NCBI RefSeq assembly: GCF_910596095.1
Contig: NC_056539.1
Span: 14,146,501-14,210,500 of the forward strand
Origin: Thunnus maccoyii
Lineage: Eukaryota; Chordata; Actinopteri; Scombriformes; Scombridae
DNA length: 64,000 nt
Direction of reading: 5' to 3'
Positions 39,040-49,742 of this stretch are shown piece after piece. The position numbers were made by a program, and so were the translations under genes. The notes beneath the pieces were generated by a model that was given only the letters and a program-made list of their open reading frames with translations, was not told where the DNA came from and searched no databases. The first letter of the stretch is position 1. The number at the start of each line of letters is the position of its first letter.

Positions 39040-40131
39040 ACATCTACTGGTTTGAATCCTACTTAAAGGACAGGGACTACTTTGTGTCTATACGTTATAA
39101 CACATCTGAGCAGTCAAAAATGACATGCCTTGAGTTCCGCAAGGCTCCATTCTGGGGCCTTTTCTGTTCAACATCTACATGCTCCCACTGGCTGAGGTTA
39201 TGTAAAACAACAAAATATGTTACCACAGTTATGCAGATAACACTCAAATTTACATAACCATATCACCAGGGGACTATGGTCCAACACAGGCACTGAGTAA
39301 GTTCATTAAACAAATCAACGATTGGATGTGCCAGAATTTTCTTCAATTCAACAAAGATAAAACTGAAGTAATTGTTTTTGGAGCCAAGGATGAACAATTA
39401 AAAGTCAGCGCTCAGCTTCAATTGATAATGTTAAAAACCACAAACCAAGCCAGAAGTCTGGGTGTAGTCATGGACTCAGACCTGAATTTCAACAGCCACA
39501 TTAAGGCAGTTACAAAATCAGCCTACTATCACCTAAAGAATATATCAAGAATTAAAGGACTTATGTCTCAGCAGGATTTGGAAAAAGTTGTCCATGCATT
39601 TATCTTCAATAGACTTGACTACTGTAATGGTGGAATTCGATCAGACAGCTGCAGCTGATTCAGCTCAAGTCCTCACTAAGACTAAGAAAATGGATCATAT
39701 CACTCCAGTTCTCAGATCTTTACACTGGCTTCCTGTCTGTCAAAGAATTGATTTCAAAATACTGCTGTTGGTTTATAAAGCACTGAATGGTTTAGGGCCG
39801 AAGTACATTTCTGATCTGCTGGGACGTTATAAACCAAACAGACCTCTCAGGTCGTCTGAGACAGGCCTGCTTTCTGTCCCCAGAGTAAAAAACTGAACAT
39901 GGAGAAGCAATGTTCAGCTGTAACTTTTATTCTCCTGTTTTATCTGTTTTATTCTATTTTAGCCTCTTTTTTATTTCAAAATGTAACACTTTTTAATTGT
40001 ACTTAAATGTGTCTTTACATTGCCTTATGTTGCTTTTATATTCTGTCTTGATGCCTTTTATGCTCTATGTAAAGCACTTTGAATTGCCTTGTTGAAATGT
40101 GCTATACAAATAAACTTGCTTTGCCTTGCTT
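39040..40131 (+). mobile_element. 5'-truncated L2-like LINE, reverse transcriptase 3' part
   Basis: Fragments of the RT end are readable: WFESYLKDRDYFVSI; the catalytic box as YADN at 39230-39241 in place of YADD; then INDWMCQNFLQFNKDKTE and LGVVMDSDLNFNSHI. The block between DYCNG and VLTKTKK is mostly deleted, with a frameshift, and the end reads SLHWLPVCQRIDFKILLLVYKALNGLGPKYISDLL. The 3' tail ('aaagcactttgaattgcctt', 'aataaacttgctttgcc') is the typical L2/Maui-type fish LINE end. The mutated YADN, frameshifts and 5' truncation make it inactive. It ends about 270 bp upstream of the haus8 start codon. Confidence 0.88.
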
Positions 40132-40404
40132 TATTGAATGCAGCCTATATGAAGAGGACAGAGCACAGTTATACACCACATGATCACGTATGGGAATACA
40201 GACAGTCACAATGAGGAGCCTCCTTAATCCCACTGAGAACCAGTCAAAGACTGTGAAAACAGGATTACTATTTCCCCCGAACTGCAACCTAATCCTGACC
40301 TGCGAGAGGCAGCAATGTGCCGTAAAGCGTCTAGCCTGCCGGAAACGTGCGAGAGGAAGAAGAAGGACCATATTCCGTTTGCAGGCGGGCTGCTTCAAAA
40401 CATT
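40132..40404 (+). promoter_or_regulatory. haus8 promoter and 5' UTR region
   Basis: The short gap between the LINE tail and the haus8 ATG must contain the promoter and 5' leader if exon 1 is the first exon. It becomes GC/CpG-richer toward the gene. No clear TATA box is visible, as expected for a housekeeping gene. Confidence 0.45.
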
Positions 40405-43400
40405 ATGGCGTCGAGAAGAAGAACGACGGCAGTGCCAAGCACTTTCAAAAATGCCTCAACCGAGGCAAAAAGGTAACGTTAGTCCTCGTCGTGTTGTTAT
40501 TCCTTACGCGAGTGTCTTGTATTTCGCAGATGTGCGGCCAATTTAATTTCAGCAGCTTATATCGTTAATTTATAGCTTAGCTCACTAATATTTCGGGTTT
40601 AGCTCGTTTTTTCAACAAAGTAAAGCTTATCAGTTGTAATTTGTGCTCTCATTTCTACATTATTGGCTTAACTATTCAGCTTCTCCATTTGTTTTCAGCA
40701 GTAAAAGTGGAAACGCCACTAATAAAGCCAACAACAGTGGAACTGGAAAGAAAAGTGTTAAATGTAAGTATTCACATAAGTTCACAATGCCAAGTCTGTG
40801 GACCAAATTATTTGTTAGTTTTAGTTGTGCCATATATTTCATCTAAGTTAGCTCACAATTCCCATGAAGTCGTGTCCCCCCTCCACCTCCACCCCCACCC
40901 ACCTTTTTTGTTTAAAACAAACAAACAAACAAACAAAAAAACTTTATCTTTCCAAAGATTCTCGACAAGGATGCCCTTGTAGTGACACACCAACCTAAAA
41001 TCAGCTTGTATTGTGTCAATCATAATATCCCAGTGTGAGAAGTCACAGTATTTAAATCAGTATTTAAGTGTAACACGAATAGAAACGTCTTAAGCCATTT
41101 CTGTAACATAATGCACTTCTTTTCTGTCTATCCATGTTCTTAATATGTTTCAAAGACTAGTGTTGTTGCCTAATACAGCTAAATACACTGTTCTGTCTTT
41201 GTCATTATCGTTAACTTAAAATGTCTCCATCAATATTTAGCAAGTGGGACTGTTGTCAAGTCCCGATATATGCAGTCTGCTGAGAAGACATCTCTTTCAA
41301 AGGTAATGAAATATTTAAATGATTAGTTAAATATTTACTCCTCTGCCTCCCTCTTAGATGCAGTTCAGGTGTTCGGTATATTATCACAGTTGCAATGTCA
41401 CACATTTTTATTTCATTAGACTCTTGTAACAATTTACAGAGTAACTCACGGAACAATGAATCTGTCGCTCTGCCCTCCTCGCCTAAAACCAGTGGTGTCA
41501 AACCAAAGGTGGGCAATCAACCAAGACACACAATGACCCCGCAGGCTCTTGGAACGTGTAAGTGTGTCTATGATTATTAGTGTGAATGTGTAATTGTGCA
41601 TTATGTTATGTTAGTGAATAGATTATAATGGGAATACTTCAACAGGCTTTAAGCATGTTTTCTTTTGTTGTGTAAACCAACAGCGATGATGTTAACTTAC
41701 AAAAACTACTGTAAATAAGGTCTCCAGGATGTTGTGGTGGCTTAGTGCTGAAAACTGTGATTATTTGTTCTTCCCTCTGTTTCTCCCGTTATTCACTGTT
41801 ACTTCTACTGTACACCTTTGAAGGCAAAATGCCCCAAACTACTTTAAAATAAATGTCTTGGACTTAAGTATATTGTTTATACTTGTGAATTTACAGGATT
41901 GTGTATGATTCTACCATAGGCTGTATCAATTGTTGATATCTTGAGTTGAAACCCCACTGTGCAATGACTGAGAACTATGAATAACCTTTGCATATGTTCA
42001 ATGTTATGTTCCTTACAGCAATTATGTCACGTGAAACTGAACCATCACTGCTGGGAAAAAGTGTACTTCAGTCCACTTTCTCAGATGGACACTGTTTTCG
42101 CCCAGAATTTGATATTTCAGTCATTAAAGGTAAACTGATTTAAACCCCTAAAATATCAGGATTTATTTACAAATTGGTCTTTCCTGTAACAATTTTCTTA
42201 TCTGTCTCTCTAAGATAAAACAGTGATAGAAAATGCAGTGGAACCTGAGAGAAACCCAGAGATTGAAAAGAGGAACATAGAGATGCAAACATTCCTACTG
42301 GCCTACCTCACAGCTAAGGTGAGCCAGTCTTACAGATAAGTGTATCTGAGAGGCTGAACCCTGTCGCTTTCAGTGTACAGTAAGATGTTAACTGAAACAT
42401 TATCATCAAAGTAGTTTTTAGTGAGTCCACTGTGTTTTGTGGTGAATTAAACATCTCATTATATTTCAATGTCTTTGAATGACCTGGTTTCTATCTCTTG
42501 AATGTTTGACTTTAAGATGGAGAGCAATACTGCAAAGCTTAAGGCCGAGGCAGAGGCAAGGATACTGCAGGTGATGGAGGAAGAAGAAGCTCTGCGTAGT
42601 GAAGCCCATGAGAAGAAGCGTCAGTACCTCCTTATGGAGAACAACAGGACAGTGAATGAGTTGCTGGATTTGCAGGTCAGGAAGTGTTCTTTTTGTTTTG
42701 ACCTTTTTTTTTAGTGTGTGTGTGCAGTTTTGAATGACACTGCAGTTATTTGAGCCTGCTGCATAATTAAGAGACATGTTGAAATTGTTAGGTGAAAACA
42801 TTAATTTCCTGGGTTTTTCATCAGTCTAGTTGCTCAAGATTGTAATAAAAGACATAATGTAAATGTCCCCTCCTTGCCAAGCAGCCTAGCTGAACATTGA
42901 ACCCAGCATGGAAATGCCTTATAGCTAAAATCATTGTTTCTTAGATTATATTTATTTAATATGTGCATCTGTATGGTGGCGTATCATAACTCACAATAAC
43001 TCAGACATTTATTGAGTTATTGAGATTATTTATTTACACTTCTCATACCTTTGCATACACATACTCTGTACTGAGGCTTGCTGATTTGCATCTGTGCTGA
43101 TTGATAATAATGTCTGTTCAAACAACCTGGCCAATAGTTGGTTTAAATAGTTTAAATAGCTTTTAAAATGTAAAAAAAAATGTATGTACTGTGTGCTTGT
43201 GTGTAAGAAAGTGTGAGTACATGATTCTAATCCTACTAATATTATCATTTTCCATTAGATTTCTGCACTGACTCCTGTGGCAGAAGTTGCCAAGCATTTC
43301 ACAAAGGAATACAAATCTTTCGCCACAGCTATTGACACGACCCGACATGAGCTGCCTGTCAAGAATTTCTACATTGACGGAGACAGACGGGAATTTCTAG

Positions 43401-44104
43401 GTGAATAATGTTTTTTAAAGTTACAAAAAAAGAAACTGTAGTCATGAATTAATGACTTAAACACTCAAACTCCTAATTTGCTTCATCAGGACTGTTTGCA
43501 TATGGTTTTGTCAGACTTGATAACTTTTAATGATAATCATCTACTCGTTTTTGTCCATTTTAGATAAAGCTGAGGCTTGCCTGATGGAGAGTGAGACGTT
43601 GCTGGTGGAGTGCACAGAGGGAGATCATAAGGACAACAGCACCTCTCTAGATTGCCTTAGGGAGATGAAAATTACTTCAAAGGACATCAGTCAGCAGCTA
43701 TCAGGGTGGGCGCATATCTATAGAGACGCTGAAAATACATTGTCTGCTCTTGATTTATTTTTCTCTTGTCATAATGCTCTTTCTCAGAGGATATCAATGT
43801 ATATTATGGCTGCTTGGTAAATAACTGTTTTTGTCACAACGGTGAAAAAAGACAGAAATTTAATTTTAAAGACTTGAATGCTGGCAAGTATTCAGCAACA
43901 CTTAAAAAAAAAAAAAATGCTGCCTGACTTTGACCAGGTTGCACTTGTACTCAAACGTTTGTTTTCCGTTTTTCAAGTGCATTTTCCGAGCTGCTGGAGC
44001 TGTCATCATTGGTCTGCCGCCACACAATCCACGTCCAGCAGGCTGCAGAGGAAGAGCAGCTCGGCATTGCAAGAGCCCAGGAGCTCTACTGCCCGAAACA
44101 GTGA
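40405..44104 (+). CDS. haus8: HAUS augmin-like complex subunit 8, 10 coding exons
   Basis: A subunit of augmin, the complex that binds spindle microtubules and recruits gamma-tubulin for branching nucleation; HAUS8 (Hice1) supplies a microtubule-binding N-terminus. Exons: 40405-40472, 40699-40763, 41241-41302, 41440-41557, 42019-42129, 42215-42318, 42517-42675, 43259-43400, 43564-43705 and 43978-44104. All have GT..AG borders and compatible phases, giving 365 residues against 410 in human. The basic, Ser/Thr-rich N-terminus starts MASRRRTTAVP, followed by VVKSRYMQ (human VIESRYLQ). Exon 7 encodes a charged Glu/Lys-rich coiled coil. Exon 8 encodes FATAIDTTRHELPV, nearly identical to human. The protein ends ARAQELYCPKQ, shorter than the human C-terminus. 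Exon 2 has a CAGCAG tandem acceptor that could add or drop one Ser. Confidence 0.95.
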
Positions 44105-44294
44105 AGAATACCACACAGCATGGGATACACAGTACATGCACTTTGGATAACCCCACCACCCTAAATTTCTCTGGTTTGGGTTTATTTGTACCATTTGTGT
44201 CTGTTTTTATTTGTACTGTCTGAATTTTGTCGCAGAGAAATTTTAAATGTAGCAGAATAACTGGTATACTGTTGTATAGCTGCAACTTTTTATT

Positions 44295-44300
44295 AATAAA
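44295..44300 (+). terminator. Polyadenylation signal of haus8
   Basis: AATAAA lies 191 bp after the haus8 stop, followed by an A-rich stretch. It is the first canonical hexamer after the stop codon on this strand. Confidence 0.7.
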
Positions 44301-44539
44301 CAGAAAAAAAACAAAATGAAACAGTTGACACTGGCACTTCAATGAAATGAATATGCAAAAATAGTGATTTCCACTTCCATGTTGTGTTAAATGGCAAAAT
44401 AATATCTGAAGCTGAATGCAGTCTTACCTCTGTAAAAACAAGTATATGAGAGGTTTTAGGCTTTAAATGCACGTCAGATGTATGCTTGATAGATAATGGA
44501 AATGAATCATAAACTTACTGATCATTTTAAAGCAGTGTT

Positions 44540-44650
44540 TTCAAGATTCAAGATGTTATTGTCACATGCACAGCAACACGGGAGATGGCAACATTGAAGC
44601 CTTTGGCTTCCTCTAGCTCCAGCTCCAATTAGAGTATATAATAAAATGAG
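44540..44650 (+). repeat. Short interspersed repeat fragment
   Basis: The phrase 'ttcaagattcaagatg' followed by 'ttattgtcacatgcacag' is one I recognise from many fish genomes as part of a dispersed retroelement-derived repeat. Family and boundaries are not determined. Confidence 0.4.
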
Positions 44651-44858
44651 AGAAAAGAGAAACGTAAGAGAGAATTTATACAAATGTTTTAATTCGTGTG
44701 AAGTCCGATTTAAAAGAAAAAAAGTAGCTTTTTCTCACGCTTGAAGAGTTCTCTTTATACATCATGGTTTGAAGGGTGTAAAAATAAAAATAGAAAAAAG
44801 ATGCATAATTTCCTTCAAAAGTTTCTGCTTTCAACTGTAAACAAACCATCGCGTCATA

Positions 44859-44918
44859 TTCCGGATATGACGTAACATTTAAACAAAGACGACTCATTTC
44901 TGTTGGCTGATCCCGGAA
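44859..44918 (+). promoter_or_regulatory. sac3d1 promoter: CRE and ETS-type sites
   Basis: Upstream of the proposed first exon are TTCCGG (44859-44864, ETS type), TGACGTAA (44868-44875, CRE/ATF type) and CCGGAA (44913-44918, ETS type), with a CCAAT at the start codon. This resembles a TATA-less housekeeping promoter, and supports a transcription start just before 44958 rather than next to the downstream Met at 45742. Confidence 0.5.
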
Positions 44919-44957
44919 CGTGACCGACAGTGACGAGCTGCATTCTCAGAAGAGCCA

Positions 44958-47844
44958 ATGAACCGCAGGAGAGCACCTCGTCGCATGTGAGTGCAAACAG
45001 GATTTTATTTCACATGAATTAAGCATTTCGCAGAAATGGCATTGAAAGCCAAATCTTATATTGTATTGTTGACTTTTTGCTTTGTGTAACTTATGTATTG
45101 TTTGGTAGTAGAAACGCCATTCGCGCGTTATGTTGTTGGAAACTAGCTAACTGTCGTTTGTAGCTAATAGCTAACGGCTAGTAATGAACTTGGTAGTGTA
45201 GCAATCACTACTAGCTATTAAAGGCTAACTTACTTGTATATGTTGCTGTTGTGTCCTTTGTTGCTGTAGTTTAGAGAGTTCAGCGAAGAAAAATCAACAA
45301 ATCAAAAATAATGTTAACAAACGAGGTTAACGTTACTAAAACATTGTGCTTATTACCTTCGGCTTTTATTCAATGGCGATTAAACTAGCATTAATTTAAC
45401 GTTGCGTTTGCGAGAACAAGATGCAAATAAATAATTGATAGGAAGTGATACATAAGAAGTGTAATGTTATAAATGTAGGACAGTGCATCTTGATTTGTAC
45501 AAAAACGAAAGAACAGGAGATTAAAAGCAAGTTAGAAACAGATAAAAATCTATTTGGTGTTACACAATATCCAAAGCATTTCAAGGTACCTGTACACAGA
45601 CAAAGCAGGACTCAGTGTACTGGAGCCGTGTGTATGACAGTGGATATACTGTAGGTTGTCAGGTATTGGTTAAGGGTCGATGCACAAAGGAATTGTGTTT
45701 ATATGATTCATACTAAACCGCATACTTGGCTATTAACCAACATGTCTCCCACAAGCAGCTCCCACTCCCAGAGGAGGAGTGCACCAGCAGGAGGAGAGTG
45801 GAGACAGAGGAACCAAGAGCAATGGCGAGGCCAAGAGAAACCACAAGTGAGAGAAGTCGAGGAGGAGGTAAGACCTGGGCAGCAGGGGAAGGAAAATGTG
45901 CCCAAGGGGATCTGCTGGTCTATGTGCCCTGCTCGTGAGCAGCAGGCGCGGGAGTCACAGAACCGCCTGCACCGCTTTGAGATGTTAGCAGGCACAGCAA
46001 GAGATCGACGGCCCAGAGTTGACCCCCTGCGTGCTGTCAAGGAGTATTCCAGACCAGCAGCGGGGAAAGACGCAACAAACCCCACTGACCTCCGTCCCCC
46101 TGATGTGTTGCTGAAAACTGTGAGCTACCTTATTGATGACATTGCTGCCTCCCCTCGTCTGCATCCTTGGACTGAGGTTAGTAGTTTTTACTAATCTATT
46201 TCCCATTCTCTCAGTTTTTGAATTAGAGTTAAAGTAGAGAGAAACTTTTGGCATTTTCTAAATGTTTGAAACATCATTGAAGTTTTTATTTTATTATAAC
46301 ACACAGTTAGCTGGCACAGCTTGAAGCATGAAAGCCTCCTCCAAAATAACATAAGTGTCCAGGAGCCTATTCTTAGAGACCTATCCTCTCAGAGTACGAA
46401 GAAGGCCCAAAGTGACCATATAGTAATTAATTATTTGACTTTTGAACACGCAGTGCTATCGTTCAGCTTCAGAAAGCTTCTGTATTTGAATATGTAGCAC
46501 AAGCAGTACGTGGTACCATACAAACATCACCTGTATAGCAACTGAGGCTGACTAGGAAATGGCAACAACTTTCTGTGACTAATGGCCATAGAATGTACTT
46601 GTATATCTTTTGCAGAAAGACTGAAGTGACATCAAAATTTAAGGATCTAGATCGAAGACTAGTAGTATAAGAGTGAGAACATTGTAATTCTGAAGTTGCA
46701 GTCATAGATGCATAAAAATAAAACTCTCTGCAACTGAAATTATGCCTATCTTCCAGGTATACAGCTTTGTTTTTGATCGGCTGCGTAGTGTGAAGCAGGA
46801 CATGATCATCCAGAGGGTGAGTGGGTCAGACTGTGTCGCCATTTTGGAGCGGACAGTACGTTTCCTCATCTATGCCTCTTATCGTCTTTGTGGTGAGCCC
46901 CTGCGGCTCTATGACCCACGCATCAATGACACACACCTCCAGGAGAACCTGAGCTGGCTGTTGGACTGCTATGCATCTGAAACAAGACCACATCCCAACC
47001 AGGAGGAGTTTCAGGCTCTTGGTCTGCTCTACAACTTAGGTTGGTGAATTTGTTTAATAATTTAATACTTGAGAGAGTTTTTGTATTGACATATTTACAT
47101 GTACGTTAAAGCATCGTGAAATACACAGAAATATGCAAAAGTCTAGTCTAGCTTTTGGTGCAGAAAACTGATGAAAAAGTCAATGGTTTTCACACAGAAA
47201 TAAGGATTTTGAATTCTTGTGCAAAGTCTTATTTTTATGTTGCTCTCTCTGTTCTCAGCGGATTCAAAACTCCTGGTTTTGAAAAATATTTTAAAGTATG
47301 GTCACCTGAAAGGTGTTCTTGCAACATGATTAGGATAACTCCTTTATGCTTGCTTTCTTTTTTCTCATCTCCCCCAGGTTCAACTCGTGCCATGCAGCAC
47401 GTCATGGAGCTCCCTGAGCGGCTTCGCAGCAGTCCTGCCATCACGCTTGCTATGTCCATCAACCGGGCTTTTCTAGAGCGAAACCCTGTACGACTGCTCC
47501 GATTTGCCAAAAGGTTGAACTTCCTGCAGAGCTGTGCTCTGCACCGACACCTGGTGTCATGTCGTAGAGATTTGCTGCTAATATACAGCCATGGATACAG
47601 CAGCCGAAACTGTCGCTTTCCCCTGGACAAGCTGTCTCAGCTCTTGGCCTTGGATACATCACTCACAGCTCAACTCTGTCAAGCGTATGGAGTGGAGGTT
47701 AATCAACAAAACCAAGTGGTCTTCTCCAAAACTGCTTTCACTGAGCCTGAACAAGGGAAACTGCACTGTACACTATATCACAATATAGTGGCAGAGAAAC
47801 AAAGAGACCTCACTATTGGGAGCATCATTCACGGTTGTGCTTGA
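44958..47844 (+). CDS. sac3d1: SAC3 domain-containing protein 1, 4 coding exons
   Basis: A small SAC3/GANP-family protein; the mammalian homologue (SHD1) is linked to centrosomes and spindle formation, while larger SAC3 proteins act in mRNA export. Exons: 44958-44986, 45756-46176, 46757-47039 and 47378-47844, giving 399 residues with GT..AG borders. The core starts with WSMCPAREQQARE, a form of the family's CPxxER-type motif, followed by DPLRAVKEYSRPAAGK, nearly identical to human SAC3D1. LRPPDVLLKTV, FQALGLLYNLG and the C-terminal winged-helix-like part also match. Exon 1 (MNRRRAPRR...) is inferred from a good donor, a promoter-like upstream region and frame agreement. The alternative is a start at 45742 (MSPTSSSHS), which is in frame with the downstream coding sequence. 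The exon 2 acceptor is a tandem AAGCAG. Confidence 0.92.
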
Positions 47845-47859
47845 GACAAAAACGTTGTG

Positions 47860-47865
47860 AATAAA
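47860..47865 (+). terminator. Polyadenylation signal of sac3d1
   Basis: AATAAA begins 15 bases after the sac3d1 stop codon. That makes a very short 3' UTR; further AATAAA hexamers at about 48750-48820 could serve a longer form. Confidence 0.55.
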
Positions 47866-47884
47866 TGATAAAATAACAAGCTGT

Positions 47885-48850
47885 CTATTTGCTCCCGTTC
47901 CTCCACAGTAGGCCACAGCTTTTACACAGCCTGTTCAAGACAGGAGTGGTGCGCTGTTATTCCGCCTCTCCATTCTGTATAAAAGGTACAGACATGGAAT
48001 GGCGGGGGGGGGGCATTGTTGTTCTACCATTAAGCCAGCAGCAGAAGTAGTCACATTGCCGAATTGATGTCTTTGTAAAAGGGACAGCTGGCATGGCGGA
48101 ACTACACACGCTAGATGCTGACAATGTTACATGTTACACCTCTGATTCTGGAACGTGCATGCTATCTAAAATCACACACAGGGGCGGCATTATGCCGGCT
48201 TTGTTTGGTTCAGTGTAAAAAGAGAGCAAAGCCGGCATAATGATGGGTCTTCTTTATGGCAATATTGCAGGATTTCTGTATAAAAGGGGCTAGTGAAACT
48301 GGCAGAGATTTAAAGTCTTGTTCAAAGATCTCTGTTCAGCAGGGCAGCTGTTGTGCTATGTGGTTTCTTCTTTCTACTCTCTTCAATACAATATTGCTTC
48401 AAAGCACCGGAAGTTTAAGGTTCTTCTTTTCCCTGAGTTGGGCAGGGCACTCTTCTTGGCTGTCCATTCTGAATGTTTTACTGATGAAATGTTTTATGTT
48501 CTTGTGTGTTTTTTAAGGTCAGTGTTAGGGCCATTGTCGGGCTATGCTGCCTGAGAGAGGCTCATCTCAGGAAAGAAATGTCCCGTCTTGGTTCTGTATG
48601 TTCTCATTCATCCATACACTCATGTGTGGCCATGTACCTGGTGCCTAAAATACTTTAAAGATGTGAATTCCTTTTTATATTGATACTGTTTAAGTGTTAT
48701 ATTAGTGTCATGCTATGTTTTTGTTTTTCAGTACTTCAGAAAACATGTAAAATAAACTGTGCAGCAGTGTTCATTTCATCTAATAAATGCAGTACCTCAG
48801 AAACCCATTTCAATAAATTTTGTTACTTAAATGAGATGTGTTGGCCTTTC
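47885..48850 (+). repeat. Repeat-like region with internal inverted repeat
   Basis: No gene. The stretch carries three related phrases ('ctgtataaaaggtacag', 'tttgtaaaagggacag', 'ctgtataaaaggggc') and a perfect 16-bp inverted repeat at 48188-48242, and it ends in a segment with several AATAAA hexamers. The texture is that of a non-autonomous transposable element, but I could not define terminal repeats or a target duplication. Alternatively it is a long sac3d1 3' UTR. Confidence 0.4.
48188..48242. repeat. Perfect inverted repeat, 16-bp arms
   Basis: CATTATGCCGGCTTTG (48188-48203) and CAAAGCCGGCATAATG (48227-48242) are exact reverse complements with a 23-nt loop. Confidence 0.8.
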
Positions 48851-48890
48851 ATTTGAACTCGAGAGACCTCACTGCATCTGAGCCCGCTCA

Positions 48891-48907
48891 CCACTAGAGG
48901 GCAGCAG
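48891..48907 (+). promoter_or_regulatory. CTCF consensus site
   Basis: CCACTAGAGGGCAGCAG fits the vertebrate CTCF core consensus at every position I can check. It lies about 850 bp upstream of the cpamd8 start codon, between sac3d1 and cpamd8, and is the best CTCF match in the window. Confidence 0.65.
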
Positions 48908-49019
48908 AGATCCTCACAGGGCATCATCGCACTCCAACAAGTAGGAAAATCAGTGACTACATTTTAGACAATTCTGCTTTTGTTTGTGTTTGTATTGTGT
49001 TGTCTTTTTTTAGGTTGTG

Positions 49020-49742
49020 TTTTTCAGCGTGGCAGTCTTGTGATGCTTCCCAAAGCAAAACGAAGTACTCCTAGCCGGTATATCTTTTGAAATGTCAACT
49101 GAGTCAAAGGTATGTGAGCTGTGCAGGTAATTTATAGTGATTTAAACTGCAGGGTCCGTGCTGTTCCTCACACTGGGGTTAGTCATGCTCTCGCAGTAGA
49201 GAAGTGAGAGGAGGTATTGAAGTGAATGAAGCGCAGCCTGACGCCGATCGCCTCCTGACTCGCTGCTGTAGGAGCGGAAAAAGATCGAGCAACTTCCAAG
49301 AGATCACCAGGAACAATCGGGGAAGCGAGAGTTGCACGGATTTTACATGTCAAACATTACTTTACAGTGACATTTCTGCGCGCTGAAGTGGGAGGACGCT
49401 TACAATTTGTAATGCTGAAATATGAGAGAACGGAACCGGGGCGGGTGAAGGCACATGGGAGAGGACTGTCCGTGTACTCTGGGCTCTAAAAGGGGAAAAA
49501 AAAACCCTACGATTTGCTTGGAACTGGATTTTGCGAAGTGGGATGATTACAAAAAGTTGATCTTTGGTTTTGAACGAAACTCTGCACACCTACCACGAAA
49601 AACCAGCCTCCATGGATAGACTGAGAGGGCTGTAGACACAGACTGTTAAAATTTCATTTAACTTTTGATCAGAGTTAGAAGATCCAGCCTCCTCCAGAGG
49701 GGAGAGCCGATATCCAGGAGTATCTCGGTTACTGAGGCCAAA
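49020..49742 (+). promoter_or_regulatory. cpamd8 promoter and 5' UTR region
   Basis: A non-coding stretch leading into the cpamd8 ATG. It lacks simple repeats, has a more balanced composition than the flanking introns, and includes GC-rich segments near 49.2-49.5 kb. Promoter and 5' leader must lie here if exon 1 is the first exon; the transcription start is not resolved and no TATA box stands out. Confidence 0.4.

Noticed and set aside
38767-39896. Open frames of 85-110 residues as host genes
   Set aside because: They are fragments of non-LTR retrotransposon RNase H and reverse transcriptase ends, broken by stops and frameshifts.
48256-48554. Open frames of 78-86 residues between sac3d1 and cpamd8
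   Set aside because: Overlapping frames with no domain, in repeat-like sequence with several polyadenylation hexamers.
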